This document shows, piece by piece, positions 7,408-16,282 of a stretch of 64,000 nt of DNA. Under the pieces are notes generated by a model that saw only the letters and a program-made list of their open reading frames with translations, did not search any database and was not told the DNA's origin. The stretch is from Balneolaceae bacterium UBA7797 (lineage in GTDB: Bacteria > Bacteroidota > Rhodothermia > Balneolales > Balneolaceae), in contig DLCN01000024.1 of assembly GCA_002480645.1 (NCBI GenBank), positions 12,990 through 76,989 on the forward strand, in the 5' to 3' direction. The translations under genes and the position numbers were made by a program. Within the stretch, counting starts at the first letter, position 1; each line of letters opens with the position of its first letter.

Positions 7408-8964
7408 TTAACTATTTAAGATAGTGATGGCTGTTGCCACTTTTTCCCCGTCAATTGCAGCTGAAATAATTCCACCGGCATATCCGGCCCCTTCCCCGCA
7501 TGGGTATAGCCCTTTTATCCGGATGTGCTCAAAGGTTGAACGATCTCGTGGAATGCGGACAGGAGAAGACGTCCGGGTTTCAGGAGCCAACACCACCGCT
7601 TCATTGGTCAGATAACCTTTCATGGATCTGTCGAAGGCTTTGAATCCGTCCTGTAATCTTCGATAGATAAAATCAGGGAGGACTTCATTTAATTCTACGG
7701 AACGGATTCCCGGAGCGTAAGAAGTATCCGGCAGATCATTGGATAATTTTCCCTTAGTAAAATCATCCAGACGTTGTGCCGGAGCCGTTTGTTTTTTCCC
7801 TCCGGCTATCCATGCACGTTGTTCAATGGATTTCTGAAATTCAACCGCGGCCAGTGGTCCAAATTCTTTGAATGGTTTGAAATCTTCATCATTCAACTCC
7901 ACCACAATTCCTGAATTTGCCGTTGAACGCGCTCTGCGTGAAGAAGACCACCCATTGGTCACCACTTCACCCGGACTCGTTGCACAGGGTGCTATCACTC
8001 CGCCAGGACACATACAAAATGAATATACCCCACGATCCCTCACTTGTTTAACAATATTGTACGGTGATGGAGGTAAATAAGGGCCCCGAACGTCACAACT
8101 GTACTGAATAGAATCGATCAGTGCCTGCGGATGCTCCACCCGAACGCCTACTGCCAAAGGTTTTAATTCGATCTCGATTCCTTTCTGAAGGAGAAGCTCA
8201 AAAATATCTCTGGCGGAGTGACCGGTTGCCAGGATCACTTTATTTGCGCGATATGTTTCACCATTCAGTGTTTTTGCTCCTTTTACCGAATCTCCATCTA
8301 AGATCAGATCGGTAACACGGGTATTGAAATGGATCTCCCCACCGTGTTCTTTGATCGTCTCCCGAATATTTGCGACGATCTTTGGCAACTTATTGGTACC
8401 GATGTGAGGATGGGCATCAACCATGATCTCTTTAACCGCACCGAAACCTACCAGCAATTCAAGAATGCGGTTAACATCCCCCCTTTTTTTGGATCGTGTA
8501 TAAAGCTTTCCATCCGAATAGGTTCCCGCACCGCCTTCTCCAAAACAATAATTGGAATCTTCATTAACGATATGATCTACATTAATGCCTTTCAGATCCT
8601 TGATGCGTTCCCGTACATCCTTACCCCGCTCAAGTATCACCGGCTTCATCCCGGCCTCCATCAGTCGCAGGGCAGCAAATAATCCCGCCGGTCCGGCACC
8701 GATCACGATCACTTCCTCTGCATTACTCACGTCCGGATAGTCAGGCAATTGTACCGGGCTCTCTTCAAAATGCTCATTTACATACACCTGTACTTTCAGG
8801 TTTATGATCACCTGTTTCTGGCGGGCATCTATGGACCGTTTCATAATTTCTACATGACGGATCTCATCAAATGAAATACCTTCGTTCTTTGAAATGTATG
8901 AACGAAGTTGATCAGGTTGACCTGCAACTTCTGGTAGTACTCTTAATTGTAGTTCTTTCTTCAT
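7408..8964 (-). CDS. FAD-dependent dehydrogenase of the COG2509 group
   Basis: 518 residues. A ~80-residue N-terminal domain precedes the Rossmann motif VIVIGAGPAGLFAAL (dinucleotide-binding glycines at 89, 91 and 94). ERGKDVRERIKD and CFGEGGAGTYSDGKL are typical of this uncharacterised flavoprotein group, as are LATGHSARDIFELL and the C-terminal GLYPCGEGAGYAGGI, which closes the FAD site. Family members are predicted oxidoreductases without an established substrate. Its TAA lies 5 bp before the ATT chosen as start of the downstream glycosyltransferase, so the two are probably co-transcribed. Confidence 0.88.
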   Translation of the reverse strand: MKKELQLRVLPEVAGQPDQLRSYISKNEGISFDEIRHVEIMKRSIDARQKQVIINLKVQVYVNEHFEESPVQLPDYPDVSNAEEVIVIGAGPAGLFAALRLMEAGMKPVILERGKDVRERIKDLKGINVDHIVNEDSNYCFGEGGAGTYSDGKLYTRSKKRGDVNRILELLVGFGAVKEIMVDAHPHIGTNKLPKIVANIRETIKEHGGEIHFNTRVTDLILDGDSVKGAKTLNGETYRANKVILATGHSARDIFELLLQKGIEIELKPLAVGVRVEHPQALIDSIQYSCDVRGPYLPPSPYNIVKQVRDRGVYSFCMCPGGVIAPCATSPGEVVTNGWSSSRRARSTANSGIVVELNDEDFKPFKEFGPLAAVEFQKSIEQRAWIAGGKKQTAPAQRLDDFTKGKLSNDLPDTSYAPGIRSVELNEVLPDFIYRRLQDGFKAFDRSMKGYLTNEAVVLAPETRTSSPVRIPRDRSTFEHIRIKGLYPCGEGAGYAGGIISAAIDGEKVATAITILNS

Positions 8965-9037
8965 ATCAGATTTTATTCCCGCTAAAGATAACAGAATTCA
9001 TCTTTTTGAGTTGAGCTCATCTCTCTTAAATTATGTT

Positions 9038-9724
9038 ATGCATTATCATTCCCTTCTTGCCATATCAATTGTATTTCTTACTACACTAGTTCCATGGCCG
9101 GCATACGCGCACGATTGCGGACGAGCCTTGCCATTTGAGGAGACCTCAATCGAAGCAGATGAGATCTTTCTCGGTAGACTGGTCAGAGCAAAGGAGATCA
9201 AAGAGGAGAACGTATTATTTGATAATAACTGGGCTTATTATAAGCTTGAATTTAATGTAATAAAGAAATGGAAGGGAAATCACTTAAAGCATGTAACCAT
9301 ATATCTGGATCATTTTTGCTGACCGGATGAATGGTATGAGCTGATCACAAAAAATGATCCTGAGGATTTCACGTATCTGGTGTATGCCATTAAAGATAAA
9401 AGCAGACTTGAAGAGATCATATCCGGAAACCGGATAACTTATTTAGAAGATATTGAATTACCTACCTACCGATTGTTTACCGCATCCTCTTTAAGATCCA
9501 TCGTGGCAAATTCTGATTCAACAAAAAACAAACTGGTAAATGAAATAGAATTGCTGGATCATACATATCCTCAATCCGTTACTCTGCTGACCTACCTGTT
9601 TACACTAAAAAATATGATCAGGGTGATACTGACTGTTCTTGGTTTATTTCTTTTTGTGAACGTTATTAAAAACAAGAGAAGGAAAGAGACCAATTTTGAC
9701 TCAAACCGACATTCTGACCTCTGA
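9038..9724 (+). pseudogene. Secreted/anchored protein gene interrupted by an in-frame TGA
   Basis: Two pieces in one frame, 9038-9319 and 9323-9724, are separated only by TGA at 9320-9322. The first piece has a signal peptide ending in PAYA and a mature start HDCG; the text then reads ADEIFLGRLVRA and VIKKWKGNHLKHVTIYL. The second continues PDEWYELITKNDPEDFTYLVYAIKD and ends with a membrane helix (IRVILTVLGLFLFVNVI) and a basic tail. Together this is the layout of the common small secreted family in which a Cys-starting mature domain carries 'VFxGKV', 'VxKxWKG' and 'YLVYA' motifs. The reading frame is otherwise intact, so this is either a recent nonsense mutation, a sequencing error or recoding. 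Confidence 0.65.
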
Positions 9725-9729
9725 ATAAT

Positions 9730-11091
9730 CTACTCTATCCAGAATGGGATCTCGTCTTCGTAGGTAAGCAGACGTCCGGTTGAATCTCTCTTGACATCGG
9801 CTTTATCAAGTACCGGACGGTAAACCCCCAGCATATATTTTCCCCGGTTCAACGTATCCGGCAGAGATAATAAACTTCGGTAACCCGCCTGATTCGTTCT
9901 TTCATGATCATAAAACATGAAGTCGGTACTCAGAGTATCCTGTTCATTTAAGGTGATGGTAAAAAAGCGATTGGCACAATCAATATTTTGGGTACTGGCC
10001 ATCTTTCTGCGTTCAAACCTTCCCAGTGAGTCGGGTGGAGTGGCTTCATCACAAAATGAACCCAGTTTTCTATCCAGCATTTTTGAGTATGGAATAAAAA
10101 GGGACAGATACTCTCCTTGTTTTAAATAGGGGGAAGCAATGGTTGGTTTTTCAAAAAATCTGCCTTCATATTCCGATTCATAATTTTCAGGATCAAAAGT
10201 ATTTGCACTGGATCTGGCAGTGTAAAAATCTCTTGGTTGGATCAGATCTACTTCCATTAATTCGAAGGTAGACCCCATAAATATCACCATAAACACAGAA
10301 AAGACAACGATACCCTGCACCTGACCTTTGTTTTTGGGCGCGTTGGATTTATAAATGAGCCCAAGGTATTGGATCGGCTTGTAAATGAAAGGATAGAATA
10401 TCCATCCCACATACCAGTTCAATTTAAAATGGAGCCTGGCAAACTTCTCTTTATCCCGGTATTTCTTCATGTTTAAAACGAGTGATGCTGTAGAGATGCT
10501 TAACAGGGTGATCCCAGCCAAAATGAGTATGACCGTGGAATAAAGATCGAAAATTTCTTCAGAAATCATCAATTTCACTCCATTCATCAGCAGAAAAAAT
10601 ACCAGATACAGAAATCCTACCCCTAACATATACAACACAAACAGAAAGGCCATAGAAAAGACCATACTGGCCAGTCTGTCGGCAGCAAGGAGAAAAGAAT
10701 CCTGATCACCCAGCCATTTTTTCATTTCCGACCGGTATAGTTCACTGTATTCCAGCTCATCATAATTAATCCCATCTTTGAATACCGAACGCAGCCCCAT
10801 CAATCCAACCCAAAAAGCCCGTACCACAAAATGAAATATGAAAGCAAAGCTGAGTACTTTCAGGGCAGTCAAAGCAACTCCAACCACAATGATCGGCATC
10901 AATTCATCTATAAAGCCGGTATCGAGCTGTAAATTATACCGGTAATACTGATAGAACTCCCGTACAAAAGCCGGTAACTGAATGGTCGCATAAATCGCCA
11001 CACCGGAAATGAGTAATTCCGGTTCCCAACTTTGTTCAGCTACCCGTTGTAACCAGTTTTTTGTGTGCCCGTTATTTGGTTGATCGTCCAA
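9730..11091 (-). CDS. Polytopic membrane protein of unknown function
   Basis: 453 residues. The first ~280 contain about six hydrophobic segments in two blocks (around residues 28-100 and 140-210), then one near 265-280. The last ~160 residues (from IQPRDFYTARSSANTFDPENYESEYEGRF) are soluble and acidic. I recognise no family motif. The gene converges with the interrupted secreted-protein gene only 5 bp away, without an obvious terminator between them. Confidence 0.7.
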   Translation of the reverse strand: MDDQPNNGHTKNWLQRVAEQSWEPELLISGVAIYATIQLPAFVREFYQYYRYNLQLDTGFIDELMPIIVVGVALTALKVLSFAFIFHFVVRAFWVGLMGLRSVFKDGINYDELEYSELYRSEMKKWLGDQDSFLLAADRLASMVFSMAFLFVLYMLGVGFLYLVFFLLMNGVKLMISEEIFDLYSTVILILAGITLLSISTASLVLNMKKYRDKEKFARLHFKLNWYVGWIFYPFIYKPIQYLGLIYKSNAPKNKGQVQGIVVFSVFMVIFMGSTFELMEVDLIQPRDFYTARSSANTFDPENYESEYEGRFFEKPTIASPYLKQGEYLSLFIPYSKMLDRKLGSFCDEATPPDSLGRFERRKMASTQNIDCANRFFTITLNEQDTLSTDFMFYDHERTNQAGYRSLLSLPDTLNRGKYMLGVYRPVLDKADVKRDSTGRLLTYEDEIPFWIE

Positions 11092-11229
11092 TGTTCCAGC
11101 GATTAGTTTGCCATGAAGTTCATTGAATGACCTTTAAAAGGCAACTACTAAGATTTTTTTACAATCCGTTTGAATGAAGTACCCTCTATCGCTGTTGGTC
11201 TGTTCAAATCAATAACTAATTATTGCTCT

Positions 11230-11979
11230 ATGAGATCACTATTTACTCTTCTATTTTTTTCGTTGTTAATGTTTAGTTCCGGATTCGCACAACTAACTAC
11301 CACTCCCGACACTTACGAAACTACAGAAGGTGAACTCACGGTATATCCGATCAATCACGGCACGGTTGCTTTCACTTACAATGATCTCACCATTTTTGTA
11401 GATCCATTTGGCGGTGCCGAACGCTTTGCCGATTTTGACGCACCGGATCTCATCTTCATCACTGATATCCACGGAGACCATCTGAACCCTGAAACATTGC
11501 AAGGACTGGACACGGAAAACACCACCTTTGTGGTGCCTCAGGCGGTAGCAGATCAACTGGATGAAGCCTTCAAAACCGATCTCGTCATAATCAGCAATGG
11601 AGAATCCAAAGAGGTGGCAGGTCTGGATGTGACCGCTTTACCAATGTATAATCTCCCTGATGATGCATCATCCCGACATAAAAAAGGCCGGGGCAACGGA
11701 TATGTGATCATGTTCGGTGACACAAAACTTTACCTTTCCGGCGATACAGAAGATATCCCTGAAATGCGAATGCTTGAAAATGTGGACATTGCCTTTGTTT
11801 GTATGAATCTGCCGTACACCATGGATATTTATCAGGCGGCTAGTGCTGTGATCCAATTTCAACCTAAGGTGATGTATCCGTATCATCACAGAGGTCAGGA
11901 TATTGAAAAATTCAAGGAACTGATCGATGGCTCCGGCGCTGAAGTTGACGTGCGGCTGAAAGACTGGTACTCGAAATAG
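11230..11979 (+). CDS. Exported metallo-beta-lactamase-fold hydrolase
   Basis: I chose the ATG at 11230 because it gives a clean signal peptide (MRSLFTLLFF core, cleavage near FAQ21); an earlier in-frame start would put 20 polar residues in front of it. The 249-residue product has the UlaG-like MBL fold: FVDPFGG, then TDIHGDHL (residues 78-85), LSGDTED and the late YHHRGQD. In the canonical HxHxDH motif the first His is replaced by Asp79 here, a variant seen in COG2220 proteins. It probably binds one or two zinc ions in the periplasm; the substrate cannot be told. Confidence 0.8.
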   Translation: MRSLFTLLFFSLLMFSSGFAQLTTTPDTYETTEGELTVYPINHGTVAFTYNDLTIFVDPFGGAERFADFDAPDLIFITDIHGDHLNPETLQGLDTENTTFVVPQAVADQLDEAFKTDLVIISNGESKEVAGLDVTALPMYNLPDDASSRHKKGRGNGYVIMFGDTKLYLSGDTEDIPEMRMLENVDIAFVCMNLPYTMDIYQAASAVIQFQPKVMYPYHHRGQDIEKFKELIDGSGAEVDVRLKDWYSK

Positions 11980-11990
11980 GTTTAATTATT

Positions 11991-12032
11991 CCGGTTTCGA
12001 TGTTCATCTTTGAATGGTACCGTCGAAACCGG
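11991..12032. repeat. Perfect 10-bp inverted repeat between two genes
   Basis: CCGGTTTCGA (11991-12000) is followed 22 bp later by TCGAAACCGG (12023-12032). There is no T-run on either side, so it is not a standard terminator. It may be a transcript-end structure or a protein-binding site. Confidence 0.5.
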
Positions 12033-12068
12033 GATCATCATAAAACCACGATAATCAAATAATAATAC

Positions 12069-12704
12069 ATGCAGTGCCTCCTTTGCGGATCTGAAACGAA
12101 ATTATTCTTCACGTATGAGGCACGCCTTGGGCAGCAATATTACCAATGTTCAGGCTGTAGTTCAGTTCAACTCCATCCTGATTTTTACGTAACCCGTGAA
12201 GAAGAAAAAGCCCGATACCTCACCCATAATAATGATGTTCATGATCCCGGGTATCAAAAATTCGTCTCACCTATTGTGAATGGCATACTCGAAGACTATG
12301 AACCTTCGCATAAAGGCCTGGATTTTGGCTCAGGAACCGGCCCGGTGATAGCGAAAATGTTACGTGACCGTTCGTATTCCATCACTACCTATGATCCTTT
12401 TTTTTCTCCGGATGAAGACGCCCTGAATTCCACCTATGATTATATTGCCTGCTGTGAGGTTGCCGAACATTTCCATCAACCAAAAGAAGAATTCACCCGG
12501 TTAAAGCACCTTTTGAGACCCGGAGGATCACTTTATCTGAAGACCGATCTGTATGATGCAACTATCGACTTTGCCGGATGGAGATACAAAGATGATGAAA
12601 CCCATACCTTTATTTATCACGCGGATGCCTTTCGCTGGATCAAAGAAAAGGTAGGATTCTCAGAACTGAAAATAATGCCGGATCTGATCGTATTGAGAAA
12701 ATGA
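12069..12704 (+). CDS. Class I SAM-dependent methyltransferase with N-terminal zinc ribbon
   Basis: 211 residues. Residues 3-30 hold two CxxC pairs (C3/C6 and C27/C30), a small zinc ribbon. The SAM motif I is LDFGSGTGP (84-92), followed by ITTYDPFF (motif II) and IACCEVAEHFHQPKEEF (post-I). The N-terminal ribbon plus methyltransferase layout is common in proteins acting on nucleotide-linked sugars or tRNA, but no substrate can be assigned. It stands alone between an MBL protein and a lactonase on the same strand. Confidence 0.8.
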   Translation: MQCLLCGSETKLFFTYEARLGQQYYQCSGCSSVQLHPDFYVTREEEKARYLTHNNDVHDPGYQKFVSPIVNGILEDYEPSHKGLDFGSGTGPVIAKMLRDRSYSITTYDPFFSPDEDALNSTYDYIACCEVAEHFHQPKEEFTRLKHLLRPGGSLYLKTDLYDATIDFAGWRYKDDETHTFIYHADAFRWIKEKVGFSELKIMPDLIVLRK

Positions 12705-12759
12705 GAGTTTTTCCGTTGAACCTTCTATCTTCTGATCTTTAACAAGTTCAAAATCAACT

Positions 12760-13929
12760 ATGAGATCTGTTTCAATTTTTATGCTGGCATTAATCGTGAT
12801 GCTAACCGGCTGTAATACCAAAGAATCCCAAAAAAACATGCACACTTCGACTGTTGAGAAAGCATTTATCGGAAATTATACCAGAGATGAAGGCTGGGTA
12901 AACGGTAAAGCCGAAGGAATTTACAGGATCTCATTGGGAAGTAATGGAACTGAACTCTCTTTGGATGAGACCGCTGCTCCGTTGATCAACCCTTCATTTC
13001 TGGCCATTTCTCCGGATAAAAATCATTTATATGCCGTTAGTGAACTTGCCCGACCTGATGAAGAGACGGGATTTGTGGTCGCTTTCCACATCAACGATGA
13101 TCTGAGTCTGGAATACATCGGAAAGTACCCGAGTAATGGACAGGCTCCGGCTCACGTAAGTGTACATCCAACCGGCGACATGGTATTCGCCGCAAATTAT
13201 CTGGGTGGAGTTGCCATGGTGTATAAGCGCAACGAAGATGGAAGTCTGGAAGCCACGCAACAAATCGATGTGGAAGGCTCGGGACCTCATCAAAATCAGG
13301 ATGCTTCGCACACCCATATGGTTAAAGTGAGCCCGGATGGAAAGTATCTGTTCATCCCGGATCTGGGCAGTGACAAGATCTGGACTTTTGCAGTTGATAC
13401 TGAATCCGCAACGGTTAGTCCGACCGATCAGGAGTTTGCCTCTGTAGCACCCGGCTCCGGTCCCCGGCATATGGATTTTCACCCAACACTTAATATCGCT
13501 TATGTGATCAACGAGTTGAACAGCACTCTTTCTGTTTTTGATTATGATCCTGCAAGCAGCTCACTTCAGGAAAAACAGGTGGTGAACACGCTACCGGAAG
13601 ATTTCACTGAATGGAATTCCACGGCAGATATCCATGTGCACCCGAATGGCAAGTATGTGTATAGCTCTAACCGGGGACATAACAGTCTGGCCGCTTTTTC
13701 TGTGGATGCTTCAACCGGGATGCTCACGTTTCTAAATCACACTTCTACTGAGGGAGAAATACCAAGAAATTTTGCCATCAACCCAAATGGAGAGATCGTT
13801 TATGTAGCGAATCAGAATTCAGATAACATTACGGTGTTTGATCTGGATACTGAAACTGGAAAACTCACTTTCACAAAAAAAGAACTTGAGATCCCTACTC
13901 CGGTTTGTATTGTTTTTTATGAAGAGTGA
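12760..13929 (+). CDS. Lactonase-family seven-bladed beta-propeller lipoprotein (YbhE/Pgl type)
   Basis: 389 residues beginning with an SPII signal (hydrophobic core, lipobox LTGC), so the mature protein is a lipoprotein in the periplasm or at the outer membrane. The propeller repeats are obvious: FLAISPDKNHLYAVSE, HVSVHPTGDMVFAANYLGG, VKVSPDGKYLFIPDLGSDK, HMDFHPTLNIAYVINEL, HVHPNGKYVYSSNRGHNSL and AINPNGEIVYVANQNSDN. The family includes 6-phosphogluconolactonase of the Pgl type, but a secreted lipoprotein form is unlikely to act in the pentose phosphate pathway and may hydrolyse another lactone. Confidence 0.85.
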   Translation: MRSVSIFMLALIVMLTGCNTKESQKNMHTSTVEKAFIGNYTRDEGWVNGKAEGIYRISLGSNGTELSLDETAAPLINPSFLAISPDKNHLYAVSELARPDEETGFVVAFHINDDLSLEYIGKYPSNGQAPAHVSVHPTGDMVFAANYLGGVAMVYKRNEDGSLEATQQIDVEGSGPHQNQDASHTHMVKVSPDGKYLFIPDLGSDKIWTFAVDTESATVSPTDQEFASVAPGSGPRHMDFHPTLNIAYVINELNSTLSVFDYDPASSSLQEKQVVNTLPEDFTEWNSTADIHVHPNGKYVYSSNRGHNSLAAFSVDASTGMLTFLNHTSTEGEIPRNFAINPNGEIVYVANQNSDNITVFDLDTETGKLTFTKKELEIPTPVCIVFYEE

Positions 13930-13944
13930 CTCGCCTCACTCTTT
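13922..13944 (+). terminator. Weak terminator after the lactonase gene
   Basis: AGAGTGA/TCACTCT stem (13923-13929 with 13936-13942, loop CTCGCC) overlapping the stop codon and followed by a short T tract. Confidence 0.45.
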
Positions 13945-13965
13945 GTACTAAATGCGTTAGAGTTT

Positions 13966-14433
13966 CTAGAGTGTGAGTTTCAGGCTCGTCTTTATGATCC
14001 CGATTCCGAATCCATCAGTTGTAATTCTAGCGTATAGTGGTTCAAAATTCAGAAATATTCCCGGTTTAGCAGCCGGTTTTCTACCCAATTCGAAATAAAG
14101 TCCTGATTCTAGTCCACCCATATTTATGGAGAAATCCTCAATGCGGGAATAAGTATAATAGTTGGGATCATCAAACGCTCGACTCCCCCAATATCTGGCA
14201 TAAAAAAGCATCACACGATACCCCATATTAAAAACGATCCTCTCGGTATCGCGAAATTTCGAAAATTGTTTTCGGTAGGTCGCTCCTAATGCAAAAGTAT
14301 AGGGGATCTCAATTTCGCCATTTAGTCCGCCTTCTTTTTCAAGAGATGGTTCCAGTATGCTTTTTCCGTATCGAAATGTTCCGGTAAAATTTCTCCAGTC
14401 ACCACTTTTTAAGCTTTCATTAGACCTATTCAC
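13966..14433 (-). CDS. Probable 5'-truncated outer-membrane-type protein
   Basis: 155 residues from a GTG at 14433. The alternating hydrophobic/polar strands (GATYRKQF, VFNMGYRVMLFYARYWG, SGLYFELGRKP and the end IKTSLKLTL) look like outer-membrane beta-barrel strands. There is no signal peptide, no ATG start, and the in-frame stop lies only four codons upstream. A plus-strand terminator hairpin sits directly beyond the start, where a promoter would be expected. I infer that this may be the surviving 3' half of a larger barrel protein gene; a genuine short gene cannot be excluded. Confidence 0.4.
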   Translation of the reverse strand: MNRSNESLKSGDWRNFTGTFRYGKSILEPSLEKEGGLNGEIEIPYTFALGATYRKQFSKFRDTERIVFNMGYRVMLFYARYWGSRAFDDPNYYTYSRIEDFSINMGGLESGLYFELGRKPAAKPGIFLNFEPLYARITTDGFGIGIIKTSLKLTL

Positions 14434-14444
14434 TATCTTATTTC

Positions 14445-14474
14445 AGAGCCGGGCAATGATTTCCGGCTCTTTTT
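14445..14474 (+). terminator. Terminator hairpin upstream of cysE with no obvious plus-strand gene to end
   Basis: AGAGCCGG (14445-14452) pairs with CCGGCTCT (14463-14470), 10-nt loop, then TTTT. It reads as a plus-strand terminator although the gene before it is on the minus strand. It may stop read-through from the lactonase gene. Confidence 0.7.
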
Positions 14475-14511
14475 GGTTATCCCAATAACATTGAATTCTA
14501 ATTATTACATC

Positions 14512-15345
14512 ATGGACGAAAAGTTCGTCGATCAACTGTATCAGGCTCACAAATCTTGTGATCATTGTCCCTCAAAAGAAGATGTAGGGGTCTTCTTCAG
14601 TCAGCTATTGGGGCTGCTTTTTCCAAATTATTCTAATTCGCGATTCGATTCGTCCTCTGAATTCAAAGCACACATCAAACAACTAAAAACGGACCTCGTA
14701 AGTATTCTGGATACGGGAGATCACAACAAGGATATTGATTCAGCTCAGATTGCCGGGGAATTCTTTGACACCATCCCTTCCATTCATGAACGCCTTAAGG
14801 AAGATGTTCAGGCCATGTATGAGGGGGATCCTGCGGCAATGAGCACCACTGAGGTGATCCGTTCCTATCCGGGATTTTGTGCAATTTCTGCTTACCGGTT
14901 CGCTCATTTTCTGGCACTTCGCGGTATTCGTATCATACCCCGGATCATCACAGAATATGCCCATAGTCTTACCGGAATAGACATCCATCCAAATGCACAG
15001 ATTGGCCGGCATTTTTGCATCGATCATGGTACGGGCGTTGTCATCGGAGAAACCACGATCATTGGAGATCACGTCAAGATCTATCAGGGAGTGACGCTAG
15101 GGGCTTTAAGTGTGAATAAAGCAGATGCGAAGATCAAACGTCATCCTACAATCGGAGACCGCGTGGTTATTTATGCCGGTGCTACCATTCTGGGCGGACA
15201 AACAGTGATCGGAAATGATTGTACCATCGGTGGCAATGTATGGATCACCAAAAGCGTACCGGAAAACACCAAAGTATATTATCAGAATAAGATGATCACA
15301 GAGTCCCGGACAGAAGATTCAACCATTTATATCTCAGAATCATGA
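14512..15345 (+). CDS. cysE: Serine O-acetyltransferase
   Basis: 277 residues from the ATG at 14512 (MDEKFVDQ). The N-terminal ~130 residues are the helical domain of the EpsC-type enzyme; the block TEYAHSLTGIDIHPNAQIGRHFCIDHGTGVVIGETTIIGDHVKIYQ is the left-handed beta-helix with the catalytic Asp/His pair in DHGTG. The enzyme makes O-acetylserine from serine and acetyl-CoA. The stop overlaps the start of cysM (ATGA at 15342-15345), so the two steps of cysteine synthesis are translated together. The short acidic C-terminal tail differs from the Ile-ending tail that docks into cysteine synthase A. Confidence 0.93.
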   Translation: MDEKFVDQLYQAHKSCDHCPSKEDVGVFFSQLLGLLFPNYSNSRFDSSSEFKAHIKQLKTDLVSILDTGDHNKDIDSAQIAGEFFDTIPSIHERLKEDVQAMYEGDPAAMSTTEVIRSYPGFCAISAYRFAHFLALRGIRIIPRIITEYAHSLTGIDIHPNAQIGRHFCIDHGTGVVIGETTIIGDHVKIYQGVTLGALSVNKADAKIKRHPTIGDRVVIYAGATILGGQTVIGNDCTIGGNVWITKSVPENTKVYYQNKMITESRTEDSTIYISES

Positions 15346-16223
15346 CCATTGAACAACTTATTGGCAATACCCCCTTAGTTGAGATCCGGACACTGAATCC
15401 GAATAAGAACGTGACCATTTATGGAAAACTGGAAGGCCAAAATCCCGGAGGAAGTGTTAAGGACAGGGCTGCATTCAATATGATCAGCAGTGCGCTTAAA
15501 CGGGGAGACATCAAACAAGGAGACAAACTGGTGGAAGCGACCAGTGGAAATACCGGTATAGCCCTGGCTATGATCGCTCAGGCGCTGGGCGTTAATATGA
15601 CCTTGATCATGCCCGATGGGGCTACTCCGGAACGGGTAAAGACCATGAGAGCCTATGGCGCAGAAGTGATACTCACTCCATCCAATAAAACCATCGAATA
15701 CTCGAGAGAACTCGCGGAAGAAATGGCAGATTCCGGTGATTACTTTATGCTAAATCAATTTGCCAACCCTGATAATTACGGTGCGCACTACAAGACCACC
15801 GGCCCCGAAATATGGCGGGATACCGATCAGAAGATCACTCATTTTGTATCAGCAATGGGAACCACCGGTACTATCATGGGAGTTTCCAGATATTTAAAAG
15901 AACAAAACAGAGACATTCAGATCGTGGGTACTCAACCTACTGAAGGTTCCAGAATCCCCGGAATAAGAAGATGGTCCCCTGAATTTTTACCGAAGATCTT
16001 TGAACCGGACAGAGTCGATCGTGTTATTGATGTCAGCCAGGATGAAGCCGTATCCACTACCCGTAAATTAGCTTCCCACGAAGGAATATTAGCCGGAATG
16101 AGCAGTGGTGGAGCTATGACTGCTGCTTTGCAGGTTGCCTCGGAGATAGAATCAGGTGTGATCGTAACCATTGTCTGCGATCGTGGCGACCGATACCTGA
16201 GCAGTGATCTTTTCGAAGAATAA
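15342..16223 (+). CDS. cysM: Cysteine synthase B
   Basis: 293 residues. The PLP lysine is K40 in NPGGSVKDRAAF, followed by EATSGNTGIALA (phosphate/substrate loop) and SAMGTTGTIMG (PLP phosphate loop). The text EGSRIPGIRRW and the short length (293 rather than ~310) favour CysM over CysK. The enzyme replaces the acetyl group of O-acetylserine with sulfide or thiosulfate. It overlaps cysE by 4 nt and ends with a hairpin shared with the convergent M1 peptidase gene. Confidence 0.92.
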   Translation: MTIEQLIGNTPLVEIRTLNPNKNVTIYGKLEGQNPGGSVKDRAAFNMISSALKRGDIKQGDKLVEATSGNTGIALAMIAQALGVNMTLIMPDGATPERVKTMRAYGAEVILTPSNKTIEYSRELAEEMADSGDYFMLNQFANPDNYGAHYKTTGPEIWRDTDQKITHFVSAMGTTGTIMGVSRYLKEQNRDIQIVGTQPTEGSRIPGIRRWSPEFLPKIFEPDRVDRVIDVSQDEAVSTTRKLASHEGILAGMSSGGAMTAALQVASEIESGVIVTIVCDRGDRYLSSDLFEE

Positions 16224-16282
16224 GAATACTGAGTATTCTTTTATCGACTGTTGAATGTTGGTTAAAACTACTTCAACAGTCG
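16222..16282. terminator. Back-to-back terminator hairpins between cysM and the M1 peptidase gene
   Basis: AAGAATAC/GTATTCTT (16222-16229 with 16233-16240) followed by TT serves cysM. CGACTGTTGAA (16246-16256) pairs with TTCAACAGTCG (16272-16282) and, read on the minus strand, is followed by ATAAAAG; it uses the last codons of the M1 gene. Confidence 0.65.

Noticed and set aside
9320..9360. SECIS element after the in-frame TGA
   Set aside because: Only a 5-bp stem (GATCA/TGATC) is visible and it lacks the usual bulged U and loop G bases, so selenocysteine is not supported.
13027..13482. 151-codon open frame on the minus strand
   Set aside because: Lies wholly inside the lactonase propeller gene; no protein-like motifs.
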